A DNA stretch of 64,000 nt from NCBI GenBank assembly GCA_965262235.1, contig OZ253504.1, positions 2,418,001-2,482,000 on the forward strand. Direction: 5' to 3'. A program made the position numbers and the translations under genes. Below, one piece after another: positions 45,314 to 53,283 of this stretch. A model generated the notes under the pieces. It searched no databases and was not told the DNA's origin. It was given only the letters and a program-made list of their open reading frames with translations. Numbering within the stretch: position 1 is the stretch's first letter; each line of letters starts with the position of its first letter. This stretch comes from CATQGW01 sp965262235 (lineage in GTDB: Bacteria; Chloroflexota; Dehalococcoidia; Bin125).

Positions 45314-46225
45314 CTACTCCCGCTCGAACGTTTCGAAGTAGCGCGTTTTGACGGTCTTCTGATTCTCGTAGATCGAGCCCTGTTTGGGGGCCGCCGGCAG
45401 CGGCAGGTAGGCCGGCACAGCGGTCTGGCGGGGCTGCTCGACGTGCTCGCCGGCGCACATTAGGCCCTTGTAGGAGTCGAGCGTCGCGTTGCCCAGGCCC
45501 TGGATCGGCCAAGCGTCGGCCGCGGCGTAGCTGAACAGCAGCAGACGGCGCGGATTCTCGGAGCGATTAAGCGCCGAACCGTGCATCGTGCGCACGTGGT
45601 GGAATGAGACCGAGCCGGCCGGGCCCTCGAGCGAGACGAGGTCGCGCTCCATGTCCCAGTCGAACTCGCTGGGCTCGACCGCGCCGGTAAAGTAGCGGCC
45701 CTCGGGGTGATGGTGATCGTAGATGTGGCGCTTGTGCGAGCCCGGCACGACCAGCAGCGGGCCGTTCTGCTCGTAGCAGTCGTCGAGCAGGACGCCCGCT
45801 GCGAGCACGTCGTCGTTCGTGTGCGGGTAGAACGGCCAGTCCTGATGCCACTCGACGGGCGCCCCGTACTGCGCCTCCTTCATGTTCAGCTTGTCGCTCT
45901 GCAGCCTCACGTTGGGGCCGATCAGGGCGGTGACGACCTCCATCAGCGCAGGATGCTGTGCCAGTTCGCGGAAGAACGGCCAGTGCGCGTGGGGCGTCTT
46001 CAGGCGGCGGACGCGCGGGTCATCGGGCGTGTGCGAATCCTCGAGGTCGTAGCGGGCGTCGTGGTCGGTCAGGCCGGCTGCCTCGGAGACGATCCGGTCG
46101 GTTTCGTGGCGCAGCGCCTGCAGCGTCTCGGCGGGCAGCAGGTTCGGGATCAGCAGGAAGCCGTTCTCGTGGTAGAACTCGACCTGCTCGGGGGTCACGC
46201 TCGGCTTGATCGCAGCGGTGGTCAT
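45314..46225 (-). CDS. Phytanoyl-CoA dioxygenase (PhyH)-family Fe(II)/2-oxoglutarate oxygenase
   Basis: 303 residues, GAGGAG upstream of ATG 46225. Iron ligands: WHQDWPFYPH (H127, D129) and the distal His in VRTMHGSALNRSENPRR (H215), with the 2-oxoglutarate Arg following at about 226-227. GPLLVVPGSHKR (155-166) is typical of the family. Hydroxylates an unactivated carbon of a small molecule or acyl chain. Divergent from the gamma-glutamyltransferase gene. Confidence 0.9.
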   Translation of the reverse strand: MTTAAIKPSVTPEQVEFYHENGFLLIPNLLPAETLQALRHETDRIVSEAAGLTDHDARYDLEDSHTPDDPRVRRLKTPHAHWPFFRELAQHPALMEVVTALIGPNVRLQSDKLNMKEAQYGAPVEWHQDWPFYPHTNDDVLAAGVLLDDCYEQNGPLLVVPGSHKRHIYDHHHPEGRYFTGAVEPSEFDWDMERDLVSLEGPAGSVSFHHVRTMHGSALNRSENPRRLLLFSYAAADAWPIQGLGNATLDSYKGLMCAGEHVEQPRQTAVPAYLPLPAAPKQGSIYENQKTVKTRYFETFERE

Positions 46226-46290
46226 GGCATCTCCTCAGCTCAGGCGCATTGTAAGCGATGATCAGGCGGCGCATCGCGCGCCTTAGGGCC

Positions 46291-46296
46291 TAGACT
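46291..46296 (+). promoter_or_regulatory. Possible -10 element of a leaderless transcript
   Basis: TAGACT ends 6 nt before the GTG start at 46303, and there is no Shine-Dalgarno. If used, transcription would begin at or just before the start codon. Judged from pattern only. Confidence 0.3.
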
Positions 46297-46302
46297 GCGC
46301 GC

Positions 46303-47928
46303 GTGTACGAGCATCCGATCCGCTGGGAATCCCGACGCTCGCCGATTCTGTCGACGCGCGGCGCCGTGGCCTCAAGCCAGCCGCACGCGACGCTGGCCGG
46401 CGTCACGATCCTGCAGGCGGGCGGCAACGCCGCGGACGCCGCTGTGGCGACGGCGGCAGCGCTGGCCGTGACCGAGCCGATGTCGACGGGCATCGGCGGC
46501 GACTGTTTCTGCCTCTTCTACCGCCACAGCGATGGCGCCGTGGAGGCGATCAACGGCAGCGGCCGCAGTCCCCGGGCGTTGACGTTGGAGCGGGCCGGCG
46601 GCGCGGAGGGCTTCGAGCGGCAGGGGCCGCACTCAGTGACCGTGCCGGGCACGATCGCCGGCTGGGCCGACACGGTCGCTCGGCTCGGCAGGATGCCCCT
46701 GGCCGATGTGCTGGCGCCGGCGATCGCGCTGGCCGAGGACGGCTTCCCGGTCACGCCGCTGATCGGCTACGGCTGGCAGCTCTACGCGGAGATGCTGAGG
46801 AGCCAGGGCCCGGCCGGCGGCGACCTGCTGATGAGCGACGGCAAAGCGCCTCGGCCCGGCGAAGTCTGGCGCAACCCTCGGATCGCGCGCGTGATGCGCG
46901 CCGTCGCCGAGGGCGGCCCCGAAGCGTTCTACCAGGGCGACTCAGCGGCGCGGATCGTCGAGGCGCTTGAGTTGCACGGCGGCTACATGGCGCTTGAGGA
47001 CCTCAGCGCCCACTGCTCGACCTTCGAGGCCCCGCTCTCGACGACCTATCGCGACCACACGGTCTACGAATGCCCGCCCAACGGGCAGGGGATCACGGCG
47101 CTGATGGCGCTGAACATCCTTGAGGGCTACGACATCGCTGCGACCAGGCCCCGTTCGGTCGGGTTCCTGCACCCCGCGATCGAGGCGATCCGGCTGGCCT
47201 TCGCCGACGCACGAGCGTACGTCGCGGACCCGGCGCGCGCCGATGTGCCGGTCGCCGCGATGCTGGACAAGGCGTACGCGGCGGAGCGTCGCGCGCTGAT
47301 TCAGCCGGACGCCGCGATCGAGCTGGCGACGGCCGGCGAGCTGCCGGGCGCCTCCGACACGGTGTACTTGTGCGCGGTCGACGGCGACGGCAACGCCTGC
47401 TCGTTCATCAACAGCAACTACGAGGGCTTCGGCAGCTGCATCGTGCCGCGCGACTGCGGCTTCAGCCTGCAGAACCGCGGCGCGGGCTTCGCGCTGGAGC
47501 CGGGCCATCCGAACGTGCTCGAGGGCGGCAAGCGTCCGTATCACACGATCATGCCGGCGATGCTGACGCGGCCCGATGGCTCGCTGTTCGCGGCGTTCGG
47601 CGTGATGGGCGGCTGGAACCAGCCGCAGGGCCACACGCAGGTCGCGATCAACCTGATCGACCGCGGGATGGACCCGCAGGCGGCGATCGATGAGCCGCGC
47701 TTCTCGATCTACGCCGACCCGCCCAACGGCGACATCTGGGTCGAGGACCGTATCCCGGTCGAGACGATCAGCGCGCTGGCGCAGCTGGGCCACCCCGTCC
47801 GCCCGGCCTCAGGCGCGCTGCGGGCCGGCTCCGTCGGCAAGGGCCAGATCATCGTCCGCGATCCCGAGACGGGCGTCCTCTGGGCCGGCTCCGACCCGCG
47901 CTCCGACGGCTGTGCGATCGGCCTCTGA
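46303..47928 (+). CDS. Gamma-glutamyltransferase-family Ntn hydrolase
   Basis: 541 residues, GTG start. Family marks: AVASSQPHATLAGVTILQAG and GGNAADAAVATAAALAVTEP, STGIGGDCFCLFY, and the autocleavage site before T353 in GASDTVYLCAVDGDGNACSF. GYHTIMPAML-like KRPYHTIMPAMLTRPDG and GVMGGWNQPQGHTQ follow. No signal peptide, so cytosolic, unlike classical GGT. The family also contains cephalosporin acylases and capsule hydrolases; the substrate is not fixed. Expected to self-cleave into about 352- and 189-residue chains. Confidence 0.9.
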   Translation: MYEHPIRWESRRSPILSTRGAVASSQPHATLAGVTILQAGGNAADAAVATAAALAVTEPMSTGIGGDCFCLFYRHSDGAVEAINGSGRSPRALTLERAGGAEGFERQGPHSVTVPGTIAGWADTVARLGRMPLADVLAPAIALAEDGFPVTPLIGYGWQLYAEMLRSQGPAGGDLLMSDGKAPRPGEVWRNPRIARVMRAVAEGGPEAFYQGDSAARIVEALELHGGYMALEDLSAHCSTFEAPLSTTYRDHTVYECPPNGQGITALMALNILEGYDIAATRPRSVGFLHPAIEAIRLAFADARAYVADPARADVPVAAMLDKAYAAERRALIQPDAAIELATAGELPGASDTVYLCAVDGDGNACSFINSNYEGFGSCIVPRDCGFSLQNRGAGFALEPGHPNVLEGGKRPYHTIMPAMLTRPDGSLFAAFGVMGGWNQPQGHTQVAINLIDRGMDPQAAIDEPRFSIYADPPNGDIWVEDRIPVETISALAQLGHPVRPASGALRAGSVGKGQIIVRDPETGVLWAGSDPRSDGCAIGL

Positions 47929-48089
47929 GGGCTCCTCCCTGTGCTCTCTACAGCGGTTCGAACGCGAGATTCGGGACGATTAGCACGGAGCCATGTTGGC
48001 AAGCGGCAGATGTAAACCGCTCCGTCGCGCAGATGGTCGCCGCGTTGAATTCGCTATCGTGAAGTCGAATCTGGGTCAGGAGGAACACG

Positions 48090-48425
48090 ATGTCGAAGAT
48101 TGCGATTACCCTGTTCGGCGGCTCGCAGGTTGAGGGCTACTCTGGTCCCGTGGGCACTCACTGGCGGTTTTCCCTCGCCGGTGGCGATAAGCTCGATCTC
48201 CGCCATGCGGACCTCCCCCAAGACCAGACCGTCCAGTTCCGGTTCGCCACGCTGTTCGGCGAATGCAAGATCCGGGTTCCGAAGGGGACAAAGGTGGACC
48301 TCGGCGGCTTCGTGCTGTTCGGGGGGAGCAGCTCGAAGGTGCAGCGTGGCGACGGCGAGACGACTAGCAGCGTCTCGATCCGCTTCTACGCATTGGCGGG
48401 TGGAGTCAGCGTCGAAAGCGACTAG
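48090..48425 (+). CDS. LiaF-like C-terminal domain protein (cell-wall stress response fold)
   Basis: 111 residues, strong AGGAGG before ATG. The repeating beta pattern with ATLFGECKIRVPKGTKVDLGG and VLFGGSSSKVQ is the LiaF C-terminal/DUF2154-type beta-helix seen in envelope stress proteins. It has no membrane segments, unlike LiaF itself. Possibly a free regulatory or scaffold version. Short gaps on both sides hold nothing else clear. Confidence 0.7.
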   Translation: MSKIAITLFGGSQVEGYSGPVGTHWRFSLAGGDKLDLRHADLPQDQTVQFRFATLFGECKIRVPKGTKVDLGGFVLFGGSSSKVQRGDGETTSSVSIRFYALAGGVSVESD

Positions 48426-48470
48426 CCGAGGCGATTGCGTTGGAGCCATGTGGGGAAGCGGCGCCGGGCT

Positions 48471-48512
48471 ACGTGCCTGGCATCGGCCGCGCGACGCGCG
48501 CAGACCGCCGGC
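48471..48512. repeat. 40-bp direct repeat, copy 1
   Basis: acgtgcctggcatcggccgc and the following gcgacgcgcgcagaccgc recur at 50309-50348, next to the SDR gene end. The two copies bracket the Panacea gene and the transposase remnants. Confidence 0.8.
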
Positions 48513-48546
48513 CGGCGGCTCTCGGGTTGGGAACGATGGTAGAGAT

Positions 48547-48630
48547 CAGCGATGCACAACCGCGTTCTTGATCTTCTCGATGTCGGCCTTCATGCCACGA
48601 AGGTCGCGCTCGATCGAGTTGACGGTCGAT
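48547..48630 (-). pseudogene. Fragment of a coiled-coil protein tail
   Basis: A short frame with IERDLRGMKADIEKIKNAVV ends at TGA 48549-48547. It has no start region of its own and directly follows the stop of the small membrane protein gene; it could be that gene's lost tail in another frame or a separate remnant. Confidence 0.3.
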
Positions 48631-48638
48631 CAAGTCGG

Positions 48639-48893
48639 CTAGAGGTCATTCTGCGATGAGAGTACAGACCTGACAAGCACCACAGCCGCACCGACGATTG
48701 AGGCCCCAGGTGATCCCACAAGTGCGACCAAGACAGCGGTCGGAAGCTTGAAGCCGTCTGGCGCAAATATTCCGTGCATGACGACAACGACGAAGGCGCC
48801 GACGAGCCACAAGATGGCAATCCCGGCCAAGATATAGGTCAGTCTGATCCGGTGGCCTCGGTCAGCTTCGAGATTGGCGATCTGCTCTCTCAA
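48639..48893 (-). CDS. Small two-helix membrane protein
   Basis: 84 residues from a TTG at 48893; the frame continues upstream without an ATG (SLDNARLREQIANLEADRG), so the true start is uncertain. A charged coiled-coil-like N-terminus is followed by two membrane helices (LTYILAGIAILWLVGAFVVV and about VALVGSPGASIVGAAVVLV). It lies 93 nt downstream of the Panacea-domain gene in the same direction. A toxin partner role is possible but untested. Confidence 0.5.
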   Translation of the reverse strand: MREQIANLEADRGHRIRLTYILAGIAILWLVGAFVVVVMHGIFAPDGFKLPTAVLVALVGSPGASIVGAAVVLVRSVLSSQNDL

Positions 48894-48986
48894 GCGTGCG
48901 TTGTCCAGAGACCGACGCTCTAACTGATACGCTCTTCTACCGCTTGTTGTTCGCTGTCGGGGACACGAGTCTGGACTAAACCGAGA

Positions 48987-49508
48987 TCATCGTCCTGCAT
49001 TCGCTGCGATCCTGGCCCCGAAGTGCTCTGCAATGGACTGGTTGGAAATCACGGCTGATCTGATCCTGCTTTGGCGGGCCTGTTCCCATGGCCCCCCGGT
49101 CTCGTGAGAGAGCGCAGAGAGTTGTAGCGCGGTCATTTCGCCGTAGACCTCCCAGATTCGATCTAAGAGATCGAGGGCAAATTGGTCTTCGCCAGCAGGG
49201 ATGGACGGGGTGATCACCGCACGTTCTCGTCGACGACCAGCGCGACGCGGCTTGAGCACGATCTTCGTGATTGGCTCAAGAATCGGGCCGCTGCCCCATG
49301 TTTTGACTGCGTGATACAGGCTAGGAAACACTGGCCCCCATTCCCACGCTTCGGCCTCTTCCGTGCTGAGTGGGCCGTGATTGAATCCGAGATGCCAGCC
49401 GTGGCTGAAAAAGACGAGCTTCTGAAGCTTCATCGGCGTCAGGTGCTCGTCGCTAGCCTCGGCAATTTCAAGGAAATTGTTCGCGACGGCGATCGGCTCG
49501 TGTGGCAT
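48987..49508 (-). CDS. Panacea-domain (DUF4065, SocA-like) protein
   Basis: 173 residues from ATG 49508 (an ATG seven codons earlier is an alternative). PHEPIAVANNFLEIAEASDE, LTPMKLQKLVFFSHGWHLG, then EAEAWEWGPVFPSLYHAVK are the diagnostic Panacea segments. Panacea domains act as antitoxins or toxin-directed proteolytic adaptors paired with unrelated toxins (family knowledge). The partner here may be the small membrane protein at 48639. Confidence 0.8.
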   Translation of the reverse strand: MPHEPIAVANNFLEIAEASDEHLTPMKLQKLVFFSHGWHLGFNHGPLSTEEAEAWEWGPVFPSLYHAVKTWGSGPILEPITKIVLKPRRAGRRRERAVITPSIPAGEDQFALDLLDRIWEVYGEMTALQLSALSHETGGPWEQARQSRIRSAVISNQSIAEHFGARIAANAGR

Positions 49509-49640
49509 GATTGCCCGCTGTCCGCTCATGCCTGGTTGACAAAGCGTACCCATTCTGATACGCGATTTCATCACGGCAGGGGAAACTGTCGCAGCTCGGC
49601 GATATCTGGTCAAGTCATCACTGCCCGCCGTCGACCTTGA

Positions 49641-49960
49641 TCACCGCCAGTGCACAGGCCCCTCGGTGTAGAGCGTCGCCCCGGGGTCGACGGCGTCCGG
49701 CACGAAGCCGTGCAGCGTGAGTCGGTCAACGCTACTCGCGACGCGAGCCTTCACCCTGCCCGTCTCGCGATCCTTCGCGCCGACCACGGCCGTTTTGCCA
49801 ACTGGCCCGCGCCCGGCGGGCTGCTTCTTCGAGGCGTGCTTGTTGCGCTCTTCGCCGCCGCCTTGCCCGTACCGGCGATGCTCGGCGGGGCCGCTCACTC
49901 GGCCGCACTCGGCGCCGTCTGCATCGTGATGGAGTGGATCGACGCCCCGCACATGGGCTA
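49641..49960 (-). pseudogene. IS1595-family transposase remnant
   Basis: GGGEERNKHASKK, then GRGPVGKTAVVGAKDRETGR and VDRLTLHGFVPDAVDPGATL-YTEG, is the core of IS1595 transposases (GGKxxNKHxxKK, GKTxVVGAKDR, GATVYTDE). The first catalytic segment VDET has become EHRRY and the second Asp is lost in YTEG. Ends at a stop at 49641. Plus-strand open frames across it are shadows. Confidence 0.65.
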
Positions 49961-50097
49961 GGTCGGGATCAGCCCGGGCCTGTTCGACGCCTATCTGGAC
50001 GCCGCTCGATGCTCTGGTAGCCGCCGGCGGCGCACCGCGCGCACCACCTGCTTGAGCAACACGCGCGCGGCGTCGAGGGCCGTCCAGCGGACGAGTA

Positions 50098-50256
50098 GAG
50101 TTCGGCCAACTCAGCATCGAACGGCTCGTGCAGGTGCTGCAGCTGTACAACAACACCCCGCGCAAGTGCCTCGACTACGTCACCCCGGCCGAAGTCTTCG
50201 GCCAGCAACTGGCGGACCTGCAATGTGAACCCACCTTCCCGCCTGCGCGGGAATGA
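50098..50256 (+). pseudogene. IS30-family transposase C-terminal remnant
   Basis: Reads VLQLYNNTPRKCLDYVTPAE and VFGQQLADLQCEP, close to the IS30 tail (LNNRPRKCLGYRTPAEVF). Only about 50 codons, with no catalytic core. Its end runs into the palindrome ttcccgcctgcgcgggaatgacg (50236-50258). Confidence 0.65.
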
Positions 50257-50308
50257 CGAACATGGGGTTTCTGCAAAAGCTTCTGCTAGGGAGGCGGTGA
50301 TTGGATAC

Positions 50309-50348
50309 GTGCCTGGCATCGGCCGCGCGACGCGCGCAGACCGCGGGC
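50309..50348. repeat. 40-bp direct repeat, copy 2
   Basis: Partner of 48471-48512; lies a few bases beyond the SDR gene stop. Contains the small palindrome cgcgcgacgcgcgc. Confidence 0.8.
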
Positions 50349-50351
50349 TGG

Positions 50352-51116
50352 CTAGCCGCGGCCGAAGAGCGGCATCGTTGTGGCCATAATCGTGATGAAC
50401 GGGACGTTGGCGTCGAGCGGCAGGCCCGCCATATAGACGATCGCGTCTGCCACATGTTCGACATCGAACGTGGGCTCGGCCATGCGCTCGCCGCTTGGCT
50501 GTGGGACGCCGCGGTCCATCCCCGCTGTCATCTCGGTCAACGCGTTGCCGATGTCGATCTGCCCGCAGGCGATGTCGTACTTGCGGCCGTCGAGCGACGT
50601 CGCCTTGGTCAGCCCTGTGAGCGCGTGCTTGGTCGCGGTGTAGGGCCCAGAGTTGGGCCGCGGTCGGTCGGCGGAGATCGATCCGTTGTTGATGATCCGT
50701 CCGCCGCGCGGGTCCTGGTCCTTCATGATCCGGAACGCTTCCTGCGTGCAGAGGAATGACCCGGTCAGATTGAGATCAACGACTCGCTGCCATTGCTCCA
50801 GGGTGAGGTCTTCGAACAGCACCGGCGGGGCGCCGCCGCCAGCATTGTTGAAGAGCAGGTCCAGGCGTCCGTATTCCTCGCGCACCCGCGCGAACAGGGC
50901 CGCGATCGAGGCTGCCTCCGTCACGTCGGTGGTGACGGCGAGCGCTCGGTCAGCGTTGTCGCCGGCCATCTGTTTGGTCATCTGCAGGAGCTCCATCCGC
51001 CTGCCGGTGAGCACCACCGTCCAACCATCGCGCAGCAGCGCCAGGGCCGAGGCCCGGCCTATTCCGGTCCCTGCCCCTGTCACCACCGCCACCCGGATGT
51101 TCGTCGCGTCTGTCAT
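50352..51116 (-). CDS. Short-chain dehydrogenase/reductase (SDR)
   Basis: 254 residues. Cofactor motif TGAGTGIG (13-20), NNAG (90-93), and YTATK with Y159 and K163. The Arg-rich LTGRRMELL after strand 2 favours NADP. Classical SDR on a hydroxy/keto substrate. ATG overlaps the stop of the hydroxypyruvate isomerase-like gene (ATGA), so the two form an operon, suggesting sugar-acid or polyol breakdown. Confidence 0.88.
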   Translation of the reverse strand: MTDATNIRVAVVTGAGTGIGRASALALLRDGWTVVLTGRRMELLQMTKQMAGDNADRALAVTTDVTEAASIAALFARVREEYGRLDLLFNNAGGGAPPVLFEDLTLEQWQRVVDLNLTGSFLCTQEAFRIMKDQDPRGGRIINNGSISADRPRPNSGPYTATKHALTGLTKATSLDGRKYDIACGQIDIGNALTEMTAGMDRGVPQPSGERMAEPTFDVEHVADAIVYMAGLPLDANVPFITIMATTMPLFGRG

Positions 51117-51898
51117 GAAACTGTCCCTTCACCGTCTTCCGCTGCTGCGTTCGTGACGCCGTAGGGCCGTGCCCAATCCAGCCCGGCGCGCGTGCCGGCT
51201 CGAGGCCGGTACTCGCAACCGACCCAACCGTCGAAGCCCAACTCGTCGATCAGCGAGAGCACGAACGGGTAGTTGATCTCCTGGCCCGCGTCCGGCTCGA
51301 AACGACCGGGCACGCCGCTGATCTGGAAGTGGCCGATCACGTCGAACTGAGCGGCAATCGTATCCGCCAGACGGCCCTCCATGATCTGCATGTGGTAGCA
51401 GTCGTACTGCATGCGCACGTTTGCCCGCGCGACCTGGTCAATGATGCGCCGGGCTTGCGAGCTGGAGGTCAGGAAGTAGCCGGGATTGTCGACCGTGTTC
51501 AGCGGCTCGAGCATGATGCGGACACCGTGCGCCGCTGCCGCATCGGCCGCCCAGCGCACGTTGTCGACGAACGCCGACTCGGCTGCCGGGTCGTCGGTGC
51601 GCCCGGCCAGGCAGTGCAGCTGCTCGCAGCCGAGCGCGGTCGCGTACTCCAGCGCTGTCTCCATGCCGGCCCTGAACGCGCGCTGCTCGCCCGGCACAGC
51701 CGCCAGCGCGACGGGGGTGTTGATCAGCACTGCCTGCAGGCCGGTGTCGCGTAGCCGCTCCGCCAGCCGATGCGCCGGCTCCGAGTAGGGCGCCTGAATC
51801 TCGACCGCGCGGAATCCCGCCGCCGCCGCGAGCGCGAATCGATCCAGCAACGCGGCTTCCTGGAACATCCACGACACGCTCGCGGCGAGGGCTGGCAT
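51113..51898 (-). CDS. Hydroxypyruvate isomerase-like TIM-barrel protein
   Basis: 261 residues. Members of the Hyi/xylose-isomerase-like fold show SVSWMFQEAALLDRFALAAA, GFRAVEIQAPY, ... RIMLEPLNTVDNPGYFLTSS, VRMQYDCYHMQIMEG, GHFQISGVPGRFEPD and GWVGCEYRP. The metal ligands Glu (MLEPLN), Asp (QYDCYH), His/Gln (HFQIS) and Glu (GCEY) are present. Interconverts hydroxypyruvate and tartronate semialdehyde or a related sugar. Coupled to the SDR, which could reduce the product. Confidence 0.88.
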   Translation of the reverse strand: MPALAASVSWMFQEAALLDRFALAAAAGFRAVEIQAPYSEPAHRLAERLRDTGLQAVLINTPVALAAVPGEQRAFRAGMETALEYATALGCEQLHCLAGRTDDPAAESAFVDNVRWAADAAAAHGVRIMLEPLNTVDNPGYFLTSSSQARRIIDQVARANVRMQYDCYHMQIMEGRLADTIAAQFDVIGHFQISGVPGRFEPDAGQEINYPFVLSLIDELGFDGWVGCEYRPRAGTRAGLDWARPYGVTNAAAEDGEGTVS

Positions 51899-51907
51899 GG
51901 CGGCATG

Positions 51908-52080
51908 CTAGGCCCTGTTCGGATCTGTCGCAGGGTGTGGCAGATGAGCGCGATCTGGACCGAGGCGAGGGAGGCGAAGTCCCGCTCGTCGGGGCGGGTG
52001 GCGGTGCGGCGGAGGCGTTGGACCAGCAAGGTCAGAGCTTCCTGCCGAAGCGCAGGTCGGGCGGAATCCGGACCGCGCCC
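51908..52080 (-). pseudogene. Possible IS5-like transposase C-terminal remnant
   Basis: Minus-strand frame LLVQRLRRTATRPDERDFAS-LASVQIALICHTLRQIRTG resembles the tail of IS5-type transposases (ERTFAWL.R.RRL..-YE; ...A.I.L..R.LR). No stop of its own and no catalytic part. Low confidence. Confidence 0.35.
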
Positions 52081-52154
52081 GTTCGACACCACATTGGCTG
52101 TCCCCTAGGCTCGCCTGAATTGCGCCTGCGAGAAGCCAGTCTGGGAACGCTTCG

Positions 52155-53180
52155 ATGTCGGTCAAGCTCTCCGGTTTTCTGAAGGACAGACGAAGAACCG
52201 GCCGAGTCGCGCCGAGCATCCGCGAATATGAAGATCGCTACGGGCAAGCCAAGCGCAGCGAATTTGGGAGTAGCGAACACGATTTCAAGAAGTTCGCCGA
52301 GATCTACTACGATCTGGTCACGGATTTCTACGAATTTGGCTGGGGCAGGTCGTTTCACTTTGCGCCGCGAGTCCCCGGCGAGAGCTTCAAGGCCTCGCTG
52401 GCTCGCCATGAGCACTATTTGGCGCACGTGCTCGGGCTCGAACCCGGGATGGTCGTTGCTGACCTCGGTTGCGGCATTGGCGGGCCGCTACTGGAGATTG
52501 CGCGCTTTTCCGGAGCCAGGATCGTCGGCGTCAACAACAATGCCTACCAAATCGAACGCGCGCGGAAGCTCACCGAGGAAGCGGGGCTCACGCATCTGGC
52601 CGAGTACATGCACAGCGACTTCCTCGACGTTGATGCTGCGGACAACTCATTCGACGCGGTCTACGCGATCGAGGCAACCTGCTATGCGCCGGACAAGGTC
52701 AGCGTGTACAGCGAGGTATTTCGCCTGCTGAAGCCGGGCGCGTCATTTGCTGGTTACGAGTGGTGCCTGACGGATCGGTTCGATGCGAGCAATCCACTGC
52801 ACCTCAAGATCAAGGCCGACATCGAGCTCGGAGCCGGCCTGCTTGAGATCGACCGATGCGAGACGGTTGATGATGCACTTCGAACGGTGGGGTTCGAGGT
52901 GTTGGAGACAGCTGACCTTCTATTGCAACCAGGTCCATCAATCCCCTGGTATCAACCGCTTGCTGGTACAGGGTTATCTTTCGCCAGTGTTCGCAGTTCA
53001 ACGATTGGCCGCTCCGTTACCACGACGATGCTGCGAGCGCTCGAAGCGCTGCGGATTGTGCCGCAAGGCTCGGTTAATGTCTCAGCGATATTGAACCTGG
53101 GCGCGGCTGCGTTAGTCGAGGCGGGCCGACTTGGCATCTTCACGCCGATGTACTTTCTCCACGCCCGCAAGCCGGCCTAG
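52155..53180 (+). CDS. Sterol C24-methyltransferase (Erg6/SMT-like)
   Basis: 341 residues, the usual length of eukaryotic SMTs. YYDLVTDFYEFGWGRSFHFA (51-70) and SLARHEHYLAHVLGL are the sterol-binding signatures of Erg6; ADLGCGIGGPLLEIARFSG (102-120) is the SAM motif; VGVNNNAYQIERA, YAIEATCYAP (170-179), AGYEWCLTDRFD and IPWYQPL continue the match along the whole length. Predicted to add a methyl group from SAM to the C24 double bond of a sterol side chain. No sterol biosynthesis genes (squalene epoxidase, cyclase) are in the window, so it may act on dietary or host sterols. Soluble or membrane-associated. Confidence 0.88.
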   Translation: MSVKLSGFLKDRRRTGRVAPSIREYEDRYGQAKRSEFGSSEHDFKKFAEIYYDLVTDFYEFGWGRSFHFAPRVPGESFKASLARHEHYLAHVLGLEPGMVVADLGCGIGGPLLEIARFSGARIVGVNNNAYQIERARKLTEEAGLTHLAEYMHSDFLDVDAADNSFDAVYAIEATCYAPDKVSVYSEVFRLLKPGASFAGYEWCLTDRFDASNPLHLKIKADIELGAGLLEIDRCETVDDALRTVGFEVLETADLLLQPGPSIPWYQPLAGTGLSFASVRSSTIGRSVTTTMLRALEALRIVPQGSVNVSAILNLGAAALVEAGRLGIFTPMYFLHARKPA

Positions 53181-53283
53181 CGCACCCACGCATGTTCTTT
53201 CGCGTGTGCTGACGCTCGTCGGATAGCCTGACGTGCGATGCGCGTCCGAAGCGCCGCGCGGTCGAGAAGAACGAGGCACTTCT

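Noticed and set aside
47929..48089. Possible tRNA from the ggttcgaac motif
   Set aside because: No acceptor or anticodon arms can be formed around it.
49650..49961. + strand 103-codon frame with hydrophobic stretch
   Set aside because: Opposite strand of the IS1595 remnant; no independent support.
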